A stretch of DNA of 64,000 nucleotides from Anabaena sp. PCC 7108. GTDB lineage: Bacteria > Cyanobacteriota > Cyanobacteriia > Cyanobacteriales > Nostocaceae. Positions 54,767-63,519 of this stretch are shown here, one piece after another; position 1 is the first letter of the stretch, and each line of letters starts with the position of its first letter. The translations under genes were made by a program, and so were the position numbers. The notes beneath the pieces were generated by a model that worked only from the letters and a program-made list of their open reading frames with translations, made no database searches and was not told the DNA's origin. The stretch spans positions 5,351,356-5,415,355 of the forward strand of contig NZ_KB235896.1 of NCBI RefSeq assembly GCF_000332135.1, written 5' to 3'.

Positions 54767-55398
54767 AGATAGCGATTTTAGTTGAGGGTGCAACGGAAAC
54801 AGCTTTTAAGCCAGTTTTATTAAATTTTCTCAAATTGCGTTTAGAACAAATGCCCAAACTCAAGTTTATTACCCATGATGGACGTATTCCTAAAGGAGAT
54901 AAATTAAAGCGCATTGTAGAAAATTTGTTGGTTAAAGATGATTTTGATACGGTAATTGCTTTGACTGATGTTTATACAGGAACAAATGATTTTCAAGATG
55001 GGGTAGATGCTAAAGCGAAAATGCGAGAATGGGTAGGGAATAATCCTAACTTTTATCCCCATGTAGCGCAATATGATTTTGAAGCTTGGTTATTACCTTA
55101 TTGGTCAACAATTCAGAAATTAGCAAAATCTAATAAGTCAGCACCAGCAGGTTTACCGGAAAAGGTGAATCATGGAAATCCACCATCTTATAGAATTAAA
55201 GAAATATTTGAAACTGGTAAATGTCAACGTAGTTATAATAAAATTCGTGATGGTGCGAGAATTTTGAAAGATCAAGATTTAATACTGTCTGTTAATCAAT
55301 GTCCTGAATTAAAGGCATTTATTAATACTATTCTTGAGTTAATTCAGAGGGAACAGGAAGCAACTCTTAACAGAAAAAACTCATATTTAAAAACATGA
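54763..55398 (+). CDS. DUF4276 TOPRIM-like protein
   Basis: Protein of 211 residues. It opens with a TOPRIM-like first strand and acidic residue (KIAILVEGATETAF, Glu8) followed by VIALTDVYTG with Asp69. The second Asp of the usual DxD is a Tyr here. The DUF4276 signature HVAQYDFEAWLLPYWSTIQK follows. TOPRIM folds act as nucleases in OLD-type systems and as effectors in PARIS. Start at the ATG overlapping the ATPase stop codon; an upstream in-frame start is unlikely. The pair has its own promoter region at 53406-53596 and no further partners. Confidence 0.8.
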   Translation: MKIAILVEGATETAFKPVLLNFLKLRLEQMPKLKFITHDGRIPKGDKLKRIVENLLVKDDFDTVIALTDVYTGTNDFQDGVDAKAKMREWVGNNPNFYPHVAQYDFEAWLLPYWSTIQKLAKSNKSAPAGLPEKVNHGNPPSYRIKEIFETGKCQRSYNKIRDGARILKDQDLILSVNQCPELKAFINTILELIQREQEATLNRKNSYLKT

Positions 55399-55713
55399 GA
55401 TTGAAATAATGACACTGTTTTTTTCGTGTCACTCTCCTTGTAAAAACATCCTTTTTTTTGACTGAGCTTTAAACTCTTAAACTTTAGTTTTTTATTTGTT
55501 CCCTGTTCCCTGTTCCCTGTTCCCTTCTTTTGTAATTTATCAATTGTTTATCTATTAGCTTCCATACCCGCCCGGAAATGAATTTCCGGTCTAATAGCCA
55601 AAGTAAACTAAAGTTTACTAAATAAATTTTCCATTTATTTAGTCAGCGTTAGATGACTTTATTTATTAGCAAAAAAATTAATTTTCTTGCGGGTGATAGG
55701 AAAAATCTAAAAA
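55399..55713. repeat. Gap with GTTCCCT heptads and palindromes
   Basis: The 315-base gap holds four tandem GTTCCCT units at about 55498-55525. It also holds a perfect palindrome CCGGAAATGAATTTCCGG-like hairpin near 55571-55588 and AGTAAACTAAAGTTTACT near 55603-55620. It separates the convergent defence-like pair and the phytochelatin-synthase-like gene, so the hairpins may end transcription. Confidence 0.6.
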
Positions 55714-56448
55714 TTATTTCTTACTCACAAACACAAACCCCCGCGTCTTCCCAGAACTTGAATCACCTGTGTTCATCGCTTTATATAAATCAGCAGACTT
55801 CACCCAGACAGGTGGATATTTATAACGGGAAACATCGAGAATCAAAAATCTATCTGTTGCTTCATTATATGCAGCTAAAGGTGAAATATGTCCGCCTCTT
55901 TCCTGTCCTATTTCTTTACGTAAATAGTTGACTAAAACAAAATTACCTGGTTGCTTTAAATTCTCTGCTGCTAGTTTTCTAAACTCCTGTAAACTACTGT
56001 TACCTGCATGATAAACTTTGATTTTTACACCATCATAACTTGCTAATAATCGTCCTAACTGTTGTAAACTCATGCCACTACGAGCAACTTTTTCTTTTGT
56101 TATTACTTGTTGAGTTTTTGGATTATTAAAAAAGTTATCTTGAGTAAATACTTTAAATTGTCTATACTCTGGTGTTTCCGGTGCAGGAATTTTTAAACTA
56201 TTTAAAACCATGACAATACTGGCAACTCCACAATAAGCAAGATTATCTTGAGTGACAAACTGCATACTTAAAGGAAAAAAATCATTTTTTGATTTACTAC
56301 TAATTAATAATGTTTCGCCTTCAGTAGTATCAAAACCAATTAAATTAGATGCCAGAGGTAATGTTTGAGCAATAACATTTCCCGCAGCTAGGGACAAACC
56401 TATAATTAAAGTTTGGATGGAGATTTTGAGATTATTTATATGTTTCAT
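55714..56448 (-). CDS. pcs: Phytochelatin-synthase-like glutathione peptidase
   Basis: Exported papain-like (C83) enzyme of 244 residues. After a signal peptide (LIIGLSLAAGNVIA) the catalytic triad is clear: Cys73 (NLAYCGVASIVMVLN), His187 (RGGHISPLAAYN) and Asp205 (LILDVSRYKYPPVW). It matches the short, one-domain Nostoc type, which lacks the Cys-rich C-terminus of plant enzymes and mostly cleaves glycine from glutathione, making few phytochelatins. The export signal points to a periplasmic role in glutathione turnover, perhaps together with gamma-glutamyltransferase nearby. Confidence 0.92.
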   Translation of the reverse strand: MKHINNLKISIQTLIIGLSLAAGNVIAQTLPLASNLIGFDTTEGETLLISSKSKNDFFPLSMQFVTQDNLAYCGVASIVMVLNSLKIPAPETPEYRQFKVFTQDNFFNNPKTQQVITKEKVARSGMSLQQLGRLLASYDGVKIKVYHAGNSSLQEFRKLAAENLKQPGNFVLVNYLRKEIGQERGGHISPLAAYNEATDRFLILDVSRYKYPPVWVKSADLYKAMNTGDSSSGKTRGFVFVSKK

Positions 56449-56615
56449 TTTTATGTTAAAATTTGCTAATTTCTAATTGATTGCCTGTCAATATGCTTAT
56501 ATAAGGTTTTTGGTGACTATTGCCCAGTATAGACTACTTAATATTTTTTCATGGTTGAGGAGCACTATATTGGCAGGCATTCAGCAAGTTCCATAATTTT
56601 TTGTTAAATCAAATC

Positions 56616-57305
56616 TCATTTACTAACTGATTCTTGAGCTTCACGTTGCAATCTTTTAGCTATCCTAAATAATTCTTGACCTGTGTGTAAATAGCGATCA
56701 TCGTAGCTTAAAGGAAAATACGCCAACTCTTCTATTCCCTCTGCAACTTGACTCAAACAGTAATAGATGTGCGCTGCTGCTGCTGCGAAATTAGCAGGAT
56801 TTGGCAAAGAACGAAACCTAATTTGAGCTTCTTTGAGGTCTTCTCGACAGGATTCTAAATAATCCTGAAATTCGTCTAACAATTGATCATCAAAAGGATC
56901 TGCGGCTAATTCCTCAAGTTGTTCTTCTAGAGAACTGAGAATGGTGCAAAGTATCCGATTGACTGGTTTATAAACTCGGCGCAACCATTCTTCGATTTGT
57001 TCATCAGCATCTCTTCCGGTTGGCCTGGTTGTTTGGTAAGGTTTTTGCTCAGAATTGCGCTTTGGTCTGGGAATGCTTGATTTTTGGGAATTATGCCGCA
57101 GTTTTTGGTCGTAGTGCTGGCGATTTTGAGTGTCACCTAAAATCTCATAAGCCTCATTAATCAGAATAATTTGCTCGTGATTTGCTGTCTTCTGATGAGT
57201 ATCAGGATGGAAAAGCTTAACCAAGCGACGATAAGCTTGTTTAATCTCTGCTTGGCTGGCTTTGGAATTAACTTTGAGGGTTTCGTAGTGGTTAGAATCG
57301 ACCAT
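56616..57305 (-). CDS. J-domain protein
   Basis: Cochaperone-like protein of 229 residues. Residues 6-70 are a J-domain (HYETLKVNSKASQAEIKQAY, then VKLFHPDTHQ with the HPD motif), which should stimulate an Hsp70. A basic linker (SSIPRPKRNSEQKPYQTTRP) leads to a helical C-terminal domain of unknown family (DADEQIEEWLRRVYKPVNRI, acidic). No zinc finger or DnaJ substrate domain is present, so it is a type III J-protein with a specific client. It lies downstream of cysK on the same strand. Confidence 0.88.
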   Translation of the reverse strand: MVDSNHYETLKVNSKASQAEIKQAYRRLVKLFHPDTHQKTANHEQIILINEAYEILGDTQNRQHYDQKLRHNSQKSSIPRPKRNSEQKPYQTTRPTGRDADEQIEEWLRRVYKPVNRILCTILSSLEEQLEELAADPFDDQLLDEFQDYLESCREDLKEAQIRFRSLPNPANFAAAAAHIYYCLSQVAEGIEELAYFPLSYDDRYLHTGQELFRIAKRLQREAQESVSK

Positions 57306-57364
57306 GATCCGTTAACAGTTATCAATCATCAGTTATTGGTTAACTGATTTAATCTAACTTATCG

Positions 57365-58327
57365 TTAGCTGATACTTGTTGCAACCTTTGCTTCTAAATC
57401 TTGGAACAATGGTGTACTCAAATATCTCTCTCCGAAACTGGGTTGAATCATGACTATTAAGCGCCCCTGATTTTCTGGACGTTGGGCGACACGAATAGCG
57501 GCACACAAAGCCGCACCGCTGGAAATTCCAGATAATAGCCCTTCTTCTCTAGCTAAACGCCGACTATAAGCGATCGCTTCTTCATCACTGACAGCAATTA
57601 CTTCATCAATCAATTCTACTTTTAACACTTGGGGAATAAACCCAGCCCCAATGCCCTGAATTTTGTGTGGACCCGGTTTACCGCCAGATAAAACAGGGCT
57701 ATTAGTTGGTTCAACTGCGATCGCTTGAAAACTTGGTTTTCGTGCCTTAATCACCTCAGCTACACCAGTAATCGTACCACCTGTACCCACTCCTGCCACA
57801 ATCATATCTACCTGTCCATCGGTATCTTCCCAGATTTCCTCTGCTGTAGTTTGCCGATGAATTTTGGCATTGGCCGGATTGCGGAACTGTTGCAACATAT
57901 AAGCATAAGGGGTTCTATCTACAATTTCCTGCGCTCTGCGAATTGCCCCACTCATCCCCTCTATTCCCGGTGTGAGTTCCAGTTCAGCACCATAAGCCCG
58001 CAACATTGCCCGTCGCTCGGCACTCATAGTCTCTGGCATAGTCAAAATTAATTTATACCCTTTAGCAGCCGCTGTCATTGCCAAGGCAATTCCTGTATTT
58101 CCAGATGTCGGCTCTACCAATATCGTTTTCTCAGGGGTAATTAGCCCTTCCTCCTCAGCAGCGCTAATCATACTCAACCCAATTCTGTCTTTGACTGAAG
58201 AAGAGGGATTCATACTTTCTAGTTTCAGCACAATTTGCGCCACACATCCTTCAGCTTGGGGAATCCGGTTTAATTGTACTAAAGGTGTCCGTCCAATTAG
58301 TTCTGTAATATTTTGAGCAATCCGCAT
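57365..58327 (-). CDS. cysK: Cysteine synthase A
   Basis: O-acetylserine sulfhydrylase of 320 residues, making cysteine from O-acetylserine and sulfide with PLP. The PLP lysine is Lys46 in SSSVKDRIG. The substrate loop is [11 protein letters not shown], the phosphate-binding loop [13 protein letters not shown] and the C-terminal serine tract [11 protein letters not shown]. It is full length. It lies 17 bases downstream of an Rrf2-family regulator gene on the same strand. That pairing fits control of cysteine synthesis by a CymR-like repressor that senses O-acetylserine through CysK, known in Gram-positives and inferred here. Confidence 0.95.
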   Translation of the reverse strand: MRIAQNITELIGRTPLVQLNRIPQAEGCVAQIVLKLESMNPSSSVKDRIGLSMISAAEEEGLITPEKTILVEPTSGNTGIALAMTAAAKGYKLILTMPETMSAERRAMLRAYGAELELTPGIEGMSGAIRRAQEIVDRTPYAYMLQQFRNPANAKIHRQTTAEEIWEDTDGQVDMIVAGVGTGGTITGVAEVIKARKPSFQAIAVEPTNSPVLSGGKPGPHKIQGIGAGFIPQVLKVELIDEVIAVSDEEAIAYSRRLAREEGLLSGISSGAALCAAIRVAQRPENQGRLIVMIQPSFGERYLSTPLFQDLEAKVATSIS

Positions 58328-58344
58328 AATCAGTTTTTATTTCT

Positions 58345-58785
58345 TTAAATGTAATACATGATATCTAATTGCCGCCTTGCATTTCGCTTTTCACAAAGAT
58401 CCTGAAGCGAATGTTTTTGCAGGACTGAATTTGCTGCCTGACGAGCTTCTAGCCAAATTTCGTCCACAATTGAACTATCAGTACTTTTGGGGTTATTAGT
58501 ATCTTCCTCCCCAGGGCGCACATCTAATCCTTCTAAACATTCCAATATATCTAAAACGCTAATTTTCCAAGGTTCTCGCGCTAAAAAATAGCCACCTTTT
58601 GAACCCCGTAGACTCTTGACTATCCCTCCGCGTCTCAAGGTAGCTAACAGCTGTTCCAAATATCTATCAGGTATATTTTGTTGTGCGGCAATTTGTCGAA
58701 TTTGCATTGGTTCACCGCTTTCGTAATGAATTGCCATCTCTAATAAGGCAAGAATTGCGTATTCTGATTTACAAGATAGTTCCAC
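58345..58785 (-). CDS. Rrf2-family regulator, CymR-like
   Basis: Transcription factor of 146 residues with an Rrf2 winged helix: ELSCKSEYAILALLEMAIHY, IRQIAAQQNIPDRYLEQLLA, then LRRGGIVKSLRGSKGGYFLA. The long acidic loop (GEEDTNNPKSTDSSIVDEIW) and C-terminal dimer helix follow. Three cysteines exist (residue 5, LECLEG, DLCEKR), but they are not in the C-x5-7-C-x6-7-C cluster pattern of Fe-S Rrf2 proteins such as IscR. A cluster-free, CymR-like mode is therefore likely. It probably regulates itself and cysK, with which it forms an operon. Confidence 0.88.
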   Translation of the reverse strand: MELSCKSEYAILALLEMAIHYESGEPMQIRQIAAQQNIPDRYLEQLLATLRRGGIVKSLRGSKGGYFLAREPWKISVLDILECLEGLDVRPGEEDTNNPKSTDSSIVDEIWLEARQAANSVLQKHSLQDLCEKRNARRQLDIMYYI

Positions 58786-58842
58786 AAGCAGTAATTTAAG
58801 AATAAATGATCAAAGCTGAAGAATGAAAGGTAAACAATTTTA

Positions 58843-58939
58843 GGCGTTGCATAATTGCGGGATGATTTGAGAATCTGCATCAATATATAATCACCGCGTC
58901 CCCGCGTCAGCCTCAATCATCCCCTTATTCAGCAACGCC
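58843..58939. mobile_element. 97-bp MITE-like element with GGCGTTGC ends
   Basis: GGCGTTGCATAATTGCGGGA at the left is the imperfect inverse of the right end, which reads ATCATCCCCTTATTCAGCAA CGCC. Over 28 bases the arms agree at about 22 positions. Very short, no coding capacity. GGCGTTGC ends are typical of a widespread family of cyanobacterial miniature elements. It lies upstream of the Rrf2 gene in the 321-base gap 58786-59106. Confidence 0.75.
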
Positions 58940-59046
58940 CAATTTAAATGTCTCTTCTTAGAGACGCTACACAAACATTCTTCACCTTTCCCTTAGTATA
59001 CTCCGGTTCACCACTGGGGTTTGTTGTTTTTTCCTACCGACAACAA

Positions 59047-59072
59047 AAAACCCGCCTTATGGCGGGAAAAAA
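59047..59072 (-). terminator. Rho-independent terminator of the porin gene
   Basis: Perfect stem CCCGCC/GGCGGG with a four-base loop, flanked by A-runs on the left, giving six T on the minus strand after the stem. It lies 35 bases beyond the porin stop codon. The A-run on the right lets it also work on the plus strand. Confidence 0.85.
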
Positions 59073-59106
59073 TAAGTTTCAAGCTTTTCAACAGATAATC
59101 AACTTT

Positions 59107-60831
59107 TTAGAAGGTGAAAGTTGTTCTCAGAGTACCAATAAAGGCATCATCAGCGCTATTATTCTGTCCAGGAGATGTTACCCAAATCACACCAGGAGTA
59201 ACGGAGATGTTATCCGATACACGATACTTATAGAAGCCTTCAACTTGGTACGGGATTTCTCTAGCACCTGCACGTAGTGAATAGGGTTGAGCGCCACCGA
59301 AAATCCCTAAAACGTTACCTTTCTTACCAAAGTCAGGTAATGCTATACCAGCACCATAGCTCCAAGCTTCATAATCATCATTAGCACCAAAGCCTGTGAC
59401 ATCGTGGTAAGAAACGAAACCACTAATGGACAGTTTGTTGCTAGGTCTGAAAGCAGCAGAAACACCGTAGGAGTTACTAGAGGATGCGCTTTGAAGGTTG
59501 TTTACTCTATCAAAACCTAAAGCATTAGCTTGTGAAGTACCTACTATAGGGTTAGTATCAAGTCCTGAGTCGAACAAGGTACTACCTGTACCATTATAAC
59601 CATGTACGTAGGTAGCAGCTAAGGCAATGCGATTGCCAACATTAAAGTTCAACTGACCTAAAGCAGCATAGTTACCATCAAACAAACCAGCACCAGCAGC
59701 AGGGTCTTTAGCCTCAGAAGCTAAATAACCCAATGTCACTGAACTTGGTTTGAGGATACCACCTGGTTTACCAACAGGTAAGTTAAGCGCAATACCTGAA
59801 CCACCACCAATCCGATAGATGGGATTTTCAGAAGCAAAAGTGCTTAAAGCACCGTTACCACCATCAGTTTTATCGAAGAAGTAGGGGTTATTCACAGCAG
59901 CATAATCGCTATGTTGTCCACCACTGGCTGCAATGTAAACCTGTGCTGGCCCCATAGGAGCTTCATAAGTCAGCTTATCTAGCTTGACACTGTTATCACC
60001 AGTGCTACCAACTTCAAAGGTTTGTTTACCTGCTGCATTGTTGACAATAGGGTCATTATTATTATTCCTGATACCAAAGCCCGTTGCATTACCAGCAGAT
60101 AGACGGGTGGTCAAGATATCTCTACCTGTGAAGCTGCTTTGTAAGTTTAAACGTACTCTGTCTTGGAAAACAGTATTGTTTGCATCACCAGTTTTACCAC
60201 TGAAGGCATCAGTGACAGCAAAAATAGCTTCACCTTGCAACTTGGTGGTAGTAGAGAATTGATTGGCTTCCAACTCAGCTGTGCGTGCTTCTAAAGCATC
60301 AACACGACCACGTAGAGTTGCCAATTCTGCGGAAAATTCTTCTTGTAACCGCTGTAAAGTAGCTAAATCTTGTTTTGTCACCATGTCAGCTGTTGCTGTG
60401 GCAATCAATTCATTAACTCTATCTAAACAAGCATTTAAGCCAGCAGCAAATTCATAACGAGTTAAAGCACGATTACCCCGATATGTACCATTGGGATAAC
60501 CAGCAATACAACCATAGCGCTCAACCAATGACTGTAAGGCTTGGAATGCCCAGTCAGTGGGTTGAACATCGGAAAATTGAGAAACCGATGTTACTTGAGA
60601 TTGTGACCTACCTTCATTGCTGTAGCGGTTAACTTGATCTAAGACTTGAGCATCTTTGGTTGCTTGAGCCAACACTTCAGGCTGTTTAACAACTTCTGCT
60701 CCAGCTTGTGATTCAACTGTTAATACTTCAGTGGCGGTACTTGAAGCCGCGATTGCTGTTCCTGAAAGTAACAGCGTTGCGCCCAAAACTGCTGGGCTAA
60801 CTACCAGGGATTTCCACAAGAGATTAGACAT
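59107..60831 (-). CDS. SLH-domain iron-uptake-type porin
   Basis: Outer-membrane porin of 574 residues of the cyanobacterial SomA/OprB-like family. A signal peptide (VVSPAVLGATLLLSGTAIAA) precedes an SLH domain at about residues 85-145 (FSDVQPTDWAFQALQSLVER, YGCIAGYPNGTYRGNRALTR) that binds peptidoglycan-linked polymer. A coiled coil follows (LQRLQEEFSAELATLRGRVD). The rest is a beta-barrel ending in TTFTF, the expected terminal aromatic. Members pass small ions, including inorganic iron. The ATG at 60831 is used; the GTG further up overlaps the AGGAG ribosome site. It has a strong terminator and a long upstream region. Confidence 0.92.
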   Translation of the reverse strand: MSNLLWKSLVVSPAVLGATLLLSGTAIAASSTATEVLTVESQAGAEVVKQPEVLAQATKDAQVLDQVNRYSNEGRSQSQVTSVSQFSDVQPTDWAFQALQSLVERYGCIAGYPNGTYRGNRALTRYEFAAGLNACLDRVNELIATATADMVTKQDLATLQRLQEEFSAELATLRGRVDALEARTAELEANQFSTTTKLQGEAIFAVTDAFSGKTGDANNTVFQDRVRLNLQSSFTGRDILTTRLSAGNATGFGIRNNNNDPIVNNAAGKQTFEVGSTGDNSVKLDKLTYEAPMGPAQVYIAASGGQHSDYAAVNNPYFFDKTDGGNGALSTFASENPIYRIGGGSGIALNLPVGKPGGILKPSSVTLGYLASEAKDPAAGAGLFDGNYAALGQLNFNVGNRIALAATYVHGYNGTGSTLFDSGLDTNPIVGTSQANALGFDRVNNLQSASSSNSYGVSAAFRPSNKLSISGFVSYHDVTGFGANDDYEAWSYGAGIALPDFGKKGNVLGIFGGAQPYSLRAGAREIPYQVEGFYKYRVSDNISVTPGVIWVTSPGQNNSADDAFIGTLRTTFTF

Positions 60832-61687
60832 CTTTCTTTTACTCCTCACACCGTATCTAGATAGCTGTTTTAGTCGTACCTACTTCTCAGAAATGCGATA
60901 TCTTGCTGAAACCTGTGGATAAGGCATAGATGCCATTACTACAATTCTAGTTTTTACAAAGCTAATAACTGATTAACGAATCGTTAAATATTTATGCAAT
61001 TAACTTATGTAAATACTTTGTCTCATAGGTTCAAGTTATATTATATCCAAAACTGATAGTTAAGATAAGCTTACTCTATTAAAAAACTGTTGAATGAGAA
61101 ATGACTCCCGTTAGTTTAAAATCTTTCTACATCTTGTGTGGTTATGACAAGGGAACAGGGAACTCTTAACAGGGAACAGAGAAGAGGTTTTGGGAGATTT
61201 TACTTTTCGTTACATAGTACTCTTCGAGAAGCCGCTGCGCGTCTACGGTTTTTTTCCGTTCACCTACTTACATCTTCTGTGGTTATGACTTTCTTGGCAG
61301 CGACCTCTATATCTAAATGATGTCTGGCTGACTCATAAGGTTCCACCAAAACCTATTTACAAACTTAAACTAGCTGAATAACATTTATAACGAAACTGGA
61401 TTCAGCCCAGCCTAAAAGGGTAGCGCACTAAAATACTTTGTATCGGAATATGATTAGAACTTCTTAAAATGTTGATTCAGCATTCTGCAATGTATAACAA
61501 ACTTTAACTTGATCACACTCTCATATCATGTCCGCCTAATCACTTATCAAAAAAAATCTCCGCGTAAGAGCGTCTCCGTGTCTTGAGCGTCAGTCTAAAT
61601 GATAAGTATATCTCTGACGAGACGCTACGCGAACAACTGGACATGATATCAGCCATTATGTCCAAGTTAATACACCAAAAGTTACCC
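60832..61687. other. Long non-coding region upstream of the porin
   Basis: About 860 bases without a credible gene. It includes a heptad-like tract GGGAACAGGGAACTCTTAAC and GGGAACAG at about 61150-61179, and the dispersed repeat CTTCGAGAAGCCGCTGCGCG near 61220. Short frames here carry these repeats and do not look coding. The porin promoter should be in the first 150 bases; iron-box (Fur) sites were not recognised. Confidence 0.45.
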
Positions 61688-61737
61688 ATAAAAAACTATC
61701 CGCCCCAAGTTAAATCAGACGATCTAACTTGGGGCGG
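61688..61737 (-). terminator. Strong rho-independent terminator
   Basis: CCGCCCCAAGTTA at 61700-61712 is the exact inverse of TAACTTGGGGCGG at 61725-61737, a 13-bp stem with a 12-base loop. On the minus strand it is followed by ATAGTTTTTTAT. It ends the small transcript and is the most stable hairpin in this region. Confidence 0.8.
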
Positions 61738-61838
61738 TCTAGCGGGTCTTCAGGTTGCAACCAGACTGCCGGAAGGAACTCCAAGCTTGCCTAGTGAATT
61801 GAGCTAACTTAGTATCTCAGGATAACTAAGGCTAACTT

Positions 61839-61910
61839 CTAGAGAACAGCCCCGGCACACAGCCGGCTAACTGCAACCTGATGACCCACGGTTATACTAC
61901 TTTCTATCAT
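61839..61910 (-). CDS. Possible 23-residue leader peptide
   Basis: ATG at 61910 to TAG at 61839, encoding MIESSITVGHQVAVSRLCAG AVL. An 11-base perfect Shine-Dalgarno (AAGGAGGTGAT, complement of the 16S 3' end) lies five bases upstream, far stronger than other genes here. The peptide has no signal, membrane segment or known motif. It may be a regulatory leader peptide whose translation matters more than its product. No coding gene follows within 800 bases. Confidence 0.45.
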   Translation of the reverse strand: MIESSITVGHQVAVSRLCAGAVL

Positions 61911-61990
61911 GGGCATCACCTCCTTGTTGCCTAAGTGGTCTTAATTTCAAAAATTTAGAGGATTTCACTCTAGGTTTGTAACCTTGAATT

Positions 61991-62018
61991 ACTATAACAC
62001 ATTCAATTAGCTTTGCAA
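61991..62018 (-). promoter_or_regulatory. Sigma70-type promoter of the small transcript
   Basis: TTGCAA (minus strand, 62013-62018) and TATAGT (61991-61996) are separated by 16 bases. Transcription would begin near 61984. It lies directly after the psbD terminator, supporting a separate unit. Confidence 0.6.
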
Positions 62019-62051
62019 ACAGAATCCAATACTACTGGGTCAGATTGCTAA

Positions 62052-62080
62052 TAAAAAACCCCCACTAACTAGTGGAGGCT
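62052..62080 (-). terminator. Terminator of psbD
   Basis: On the minus strand CCTCCACTA and TAGTGGGGG pair around a short loop, followed by six T. It lies about 45 bases after the psbD stop codon, showing that psbD is monocistronic here. Confidence 0.85.
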
Positions 62081-62125
62081 AAATCAAAATGATGAATGTT
62101 AAAGCTAAATTAATTCATCAAGCAA

Positions 62126-63181
62126 TTAGAGAGCGTTACCACGTGGTAATACTTCTTCAGGGAATACAAATTGTTCGTGGGGTTGATCTTGAGGAGCCAT
62201 CCAAGCGCGGATACCCTCGTTCAGCAAAATGTTTTTGGTATAGAAAGTTTCAAACTCTGGGTCTTCTGCTGCCCGTAATTCTTGGGAAACGAAGTCATAA
62301 GCTCGCAGGTTTAATGCTAAACCAACGATACCGACAGAACTCATCCACAAGCCTGTAACTGGTACAAATAACATGAAGAAGTGTAACCAGCGCTTGTTGG
62401 AGAAAGCAATTCCGAAAATCTGTGACCAGAAACGGTTTGCTGTCACCATGGAGTAGGTTTCTTCAGCTTGGGTGGGGTTGAAACCGGGGAAGGTGTTAGA
62501 GCCTTCACCATCTTCAAACAAGGTGTTTTCTACTGTCGCACCGTGAATAGCAGAAAGTAATGCACCGCCCAAAATACCTGCTACGCCCATCATGTGGAAG
62601 GGATTAAGTGTCCAGTTGTGGAAACCTTGCAGGAATAAGAGGAAGCGGAAGATTGCTGCTACTCCAAAGCTGGGTGCAAAGAACCAGCTAGATTGTCCCA
62701 AGGGATACATCAGGAAGACGCTGACGAATACGGCGATGGGACCTGAGAAAGCGAGAGCGTTGTAAGGACGAATCCCTACTAGTCTGGCAATTTCAAATTG
62801 GCGCAACATGAAGCCGATTAATCCAAAGGCTCCGTGTAGGGCTACGAAAGGCCACAAGCCACCTAGTTGAATCCAACGGGTGAAGTCGCCTTGAGCTTCT
62901 GGTCCCCACAGCAACAGTAGGGAGTGTCCCATGCTGTCTGCTGGTGTGGATACTGCTACGGTCAGGAAGTTAGCTCCTTCTAGGTAGGAGGATGCTAATC
63001 CGTGGGTGTACCAGGATGTGACGAAGGTTGTACCGGTTAGCCAACCGCCTAGTGCGAGGAAGGCGCAGGGGAATAATAATATTCCTGACCAACCTACGAA
63101 TACGAAGCGATCGCGCTTTAACCAGTCGTCTAGTACGTCAAACCACCCTCTACTAGGGGCGCGTCCAACTGCAATGGTCAT
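62126..63181 (-). CDS. psbD: Photosystem II D2 protein, solitary copy
   Basis: Reaction-centre subunit D2, 351 residues, nearly invariant in sequence. Five membrane helices are seen, along with His196 in [14 protein letters not shown] (the P680 ligand) and the redox Tyr in MYPLGQ. The iron-ligand His lie in [12 protein letters not shown] and [12 protein letters not shown]. The C-terminus is [14 protein letters not shown]. Unlike the usual psbD-psbC operon, no psbC overlaps or follows; a terminator comes 45 bases after the stop. This is therefore probably the second psbD copy of the genome. At residue 232 the sequence reads [10 protein letters not shown], where NTFRAFNPTQ is usual as far as I remember. 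GGAG lies 12 bases before the ATG. Confidence 0.97.
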   Translation of the reverse strand: MTIAVGRAPSRGWFDVLDDWLKRDRFVFVGWSGILLFPCAFLALGGWLTGTTFVTSWYTHGLASSYLEGANFLTVAVSTPADSMGHSLLLLWGPEAQGDFTRWIQLGGLWPFVALHGAFGLIGFMLRQFEIARLVGIRPYNALAFSGPIAVFVSVFLMYPLGQSSWFFAPSFGVAAIFRFLLFLQGFHNWTLNPFHMMGVAGILGGALLSAIHGATVENTLFEDGEGSNTFPGFNPTQAEETYSMVTANRFWSQIFGIAFSNKRWLHFFMLFVPVTGLWMSSVGIVGLALNLRAYDFVSQELRAAEDPEFETFYTKNILLNEGIRAWMAPQDQPHEQFVFPEEVLPRGNAL

Positions 63182-63519
63182 TAGAAAGAATCTCCGAATG
63201 TTTTATAAGTACAGGTTTTATCTGGATATAGATGGATATGACATAACCACCCATAAGCAGAAAGTTAACCGGGTTGTGAATCCAGTTTACAATTTTTTAC
63301 GCTCTTTAATCATAATAGGTGCAAATCTCTAATTTTTCCAGGTGACTATCGATGAATTTTTAGATGTAATACGCCTGAAATACCAATAGGAGTGGGAAAA
63401 AACCCATATAAAACTAAATAACACCAAATCTCATAATTCTGCTTCCTATCTTTGAATATGCACCGAATCAACCAGGTAACGCTAGAATTAGTCCTACAGT
63501 GAAATGTGATTAATGCTAA
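63182..63519. other. psbD upstream region
   Basis: A 338-base gap between divergent psbD and a small gene. It should hold the light-responsive psbD promoter and a 5' untranslated leader, but no box was assigned with confidence. No palindrome, open frame or RNA gene was seen. Confidence 0.4.

Larger units (their letters stand above)
61688..61984 (-). ncRNA. Candidate structured small transcript with a 23-codon ORF
   Basis: A self-contained minus-strand transcription unit of about 297 bases. It has a promoter, an unusually strong ribosome site followed by a short ORF, a long-range stem and a terminator. The stem pairs 61872-61887 (GGGTCATCAGGTTGCA on the minus strand) with 61744-61759 at 15 of 16 positions. 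It encloses local hairpins CCGGC/GCCGG and CTTAGT/ACTAAG. It does not match tmRNA, RNase P RNA, SRP RNA or a riboswitch that I know. 6S RNA has a similar rod shape and size, but I see no specific match. The 5' arm of the stem lies within the ORF, so translation would open the structure, as in attenuators. Confidence 0.5.

Noticed and set aside
61688-61984. Reading the small transcript as tmRNA, RNase P RNA, SRP RNA or a cobalamin riboswitch
   Set aside because: None of the conserved core motifs of these RNAs is present, and no gene follows that a riboswitch could control.
62040-62125. psbC overlapping the end of psbD
   Set aside because: No CP43-like frame exists at or after the psbD end; a terminator follows instead.
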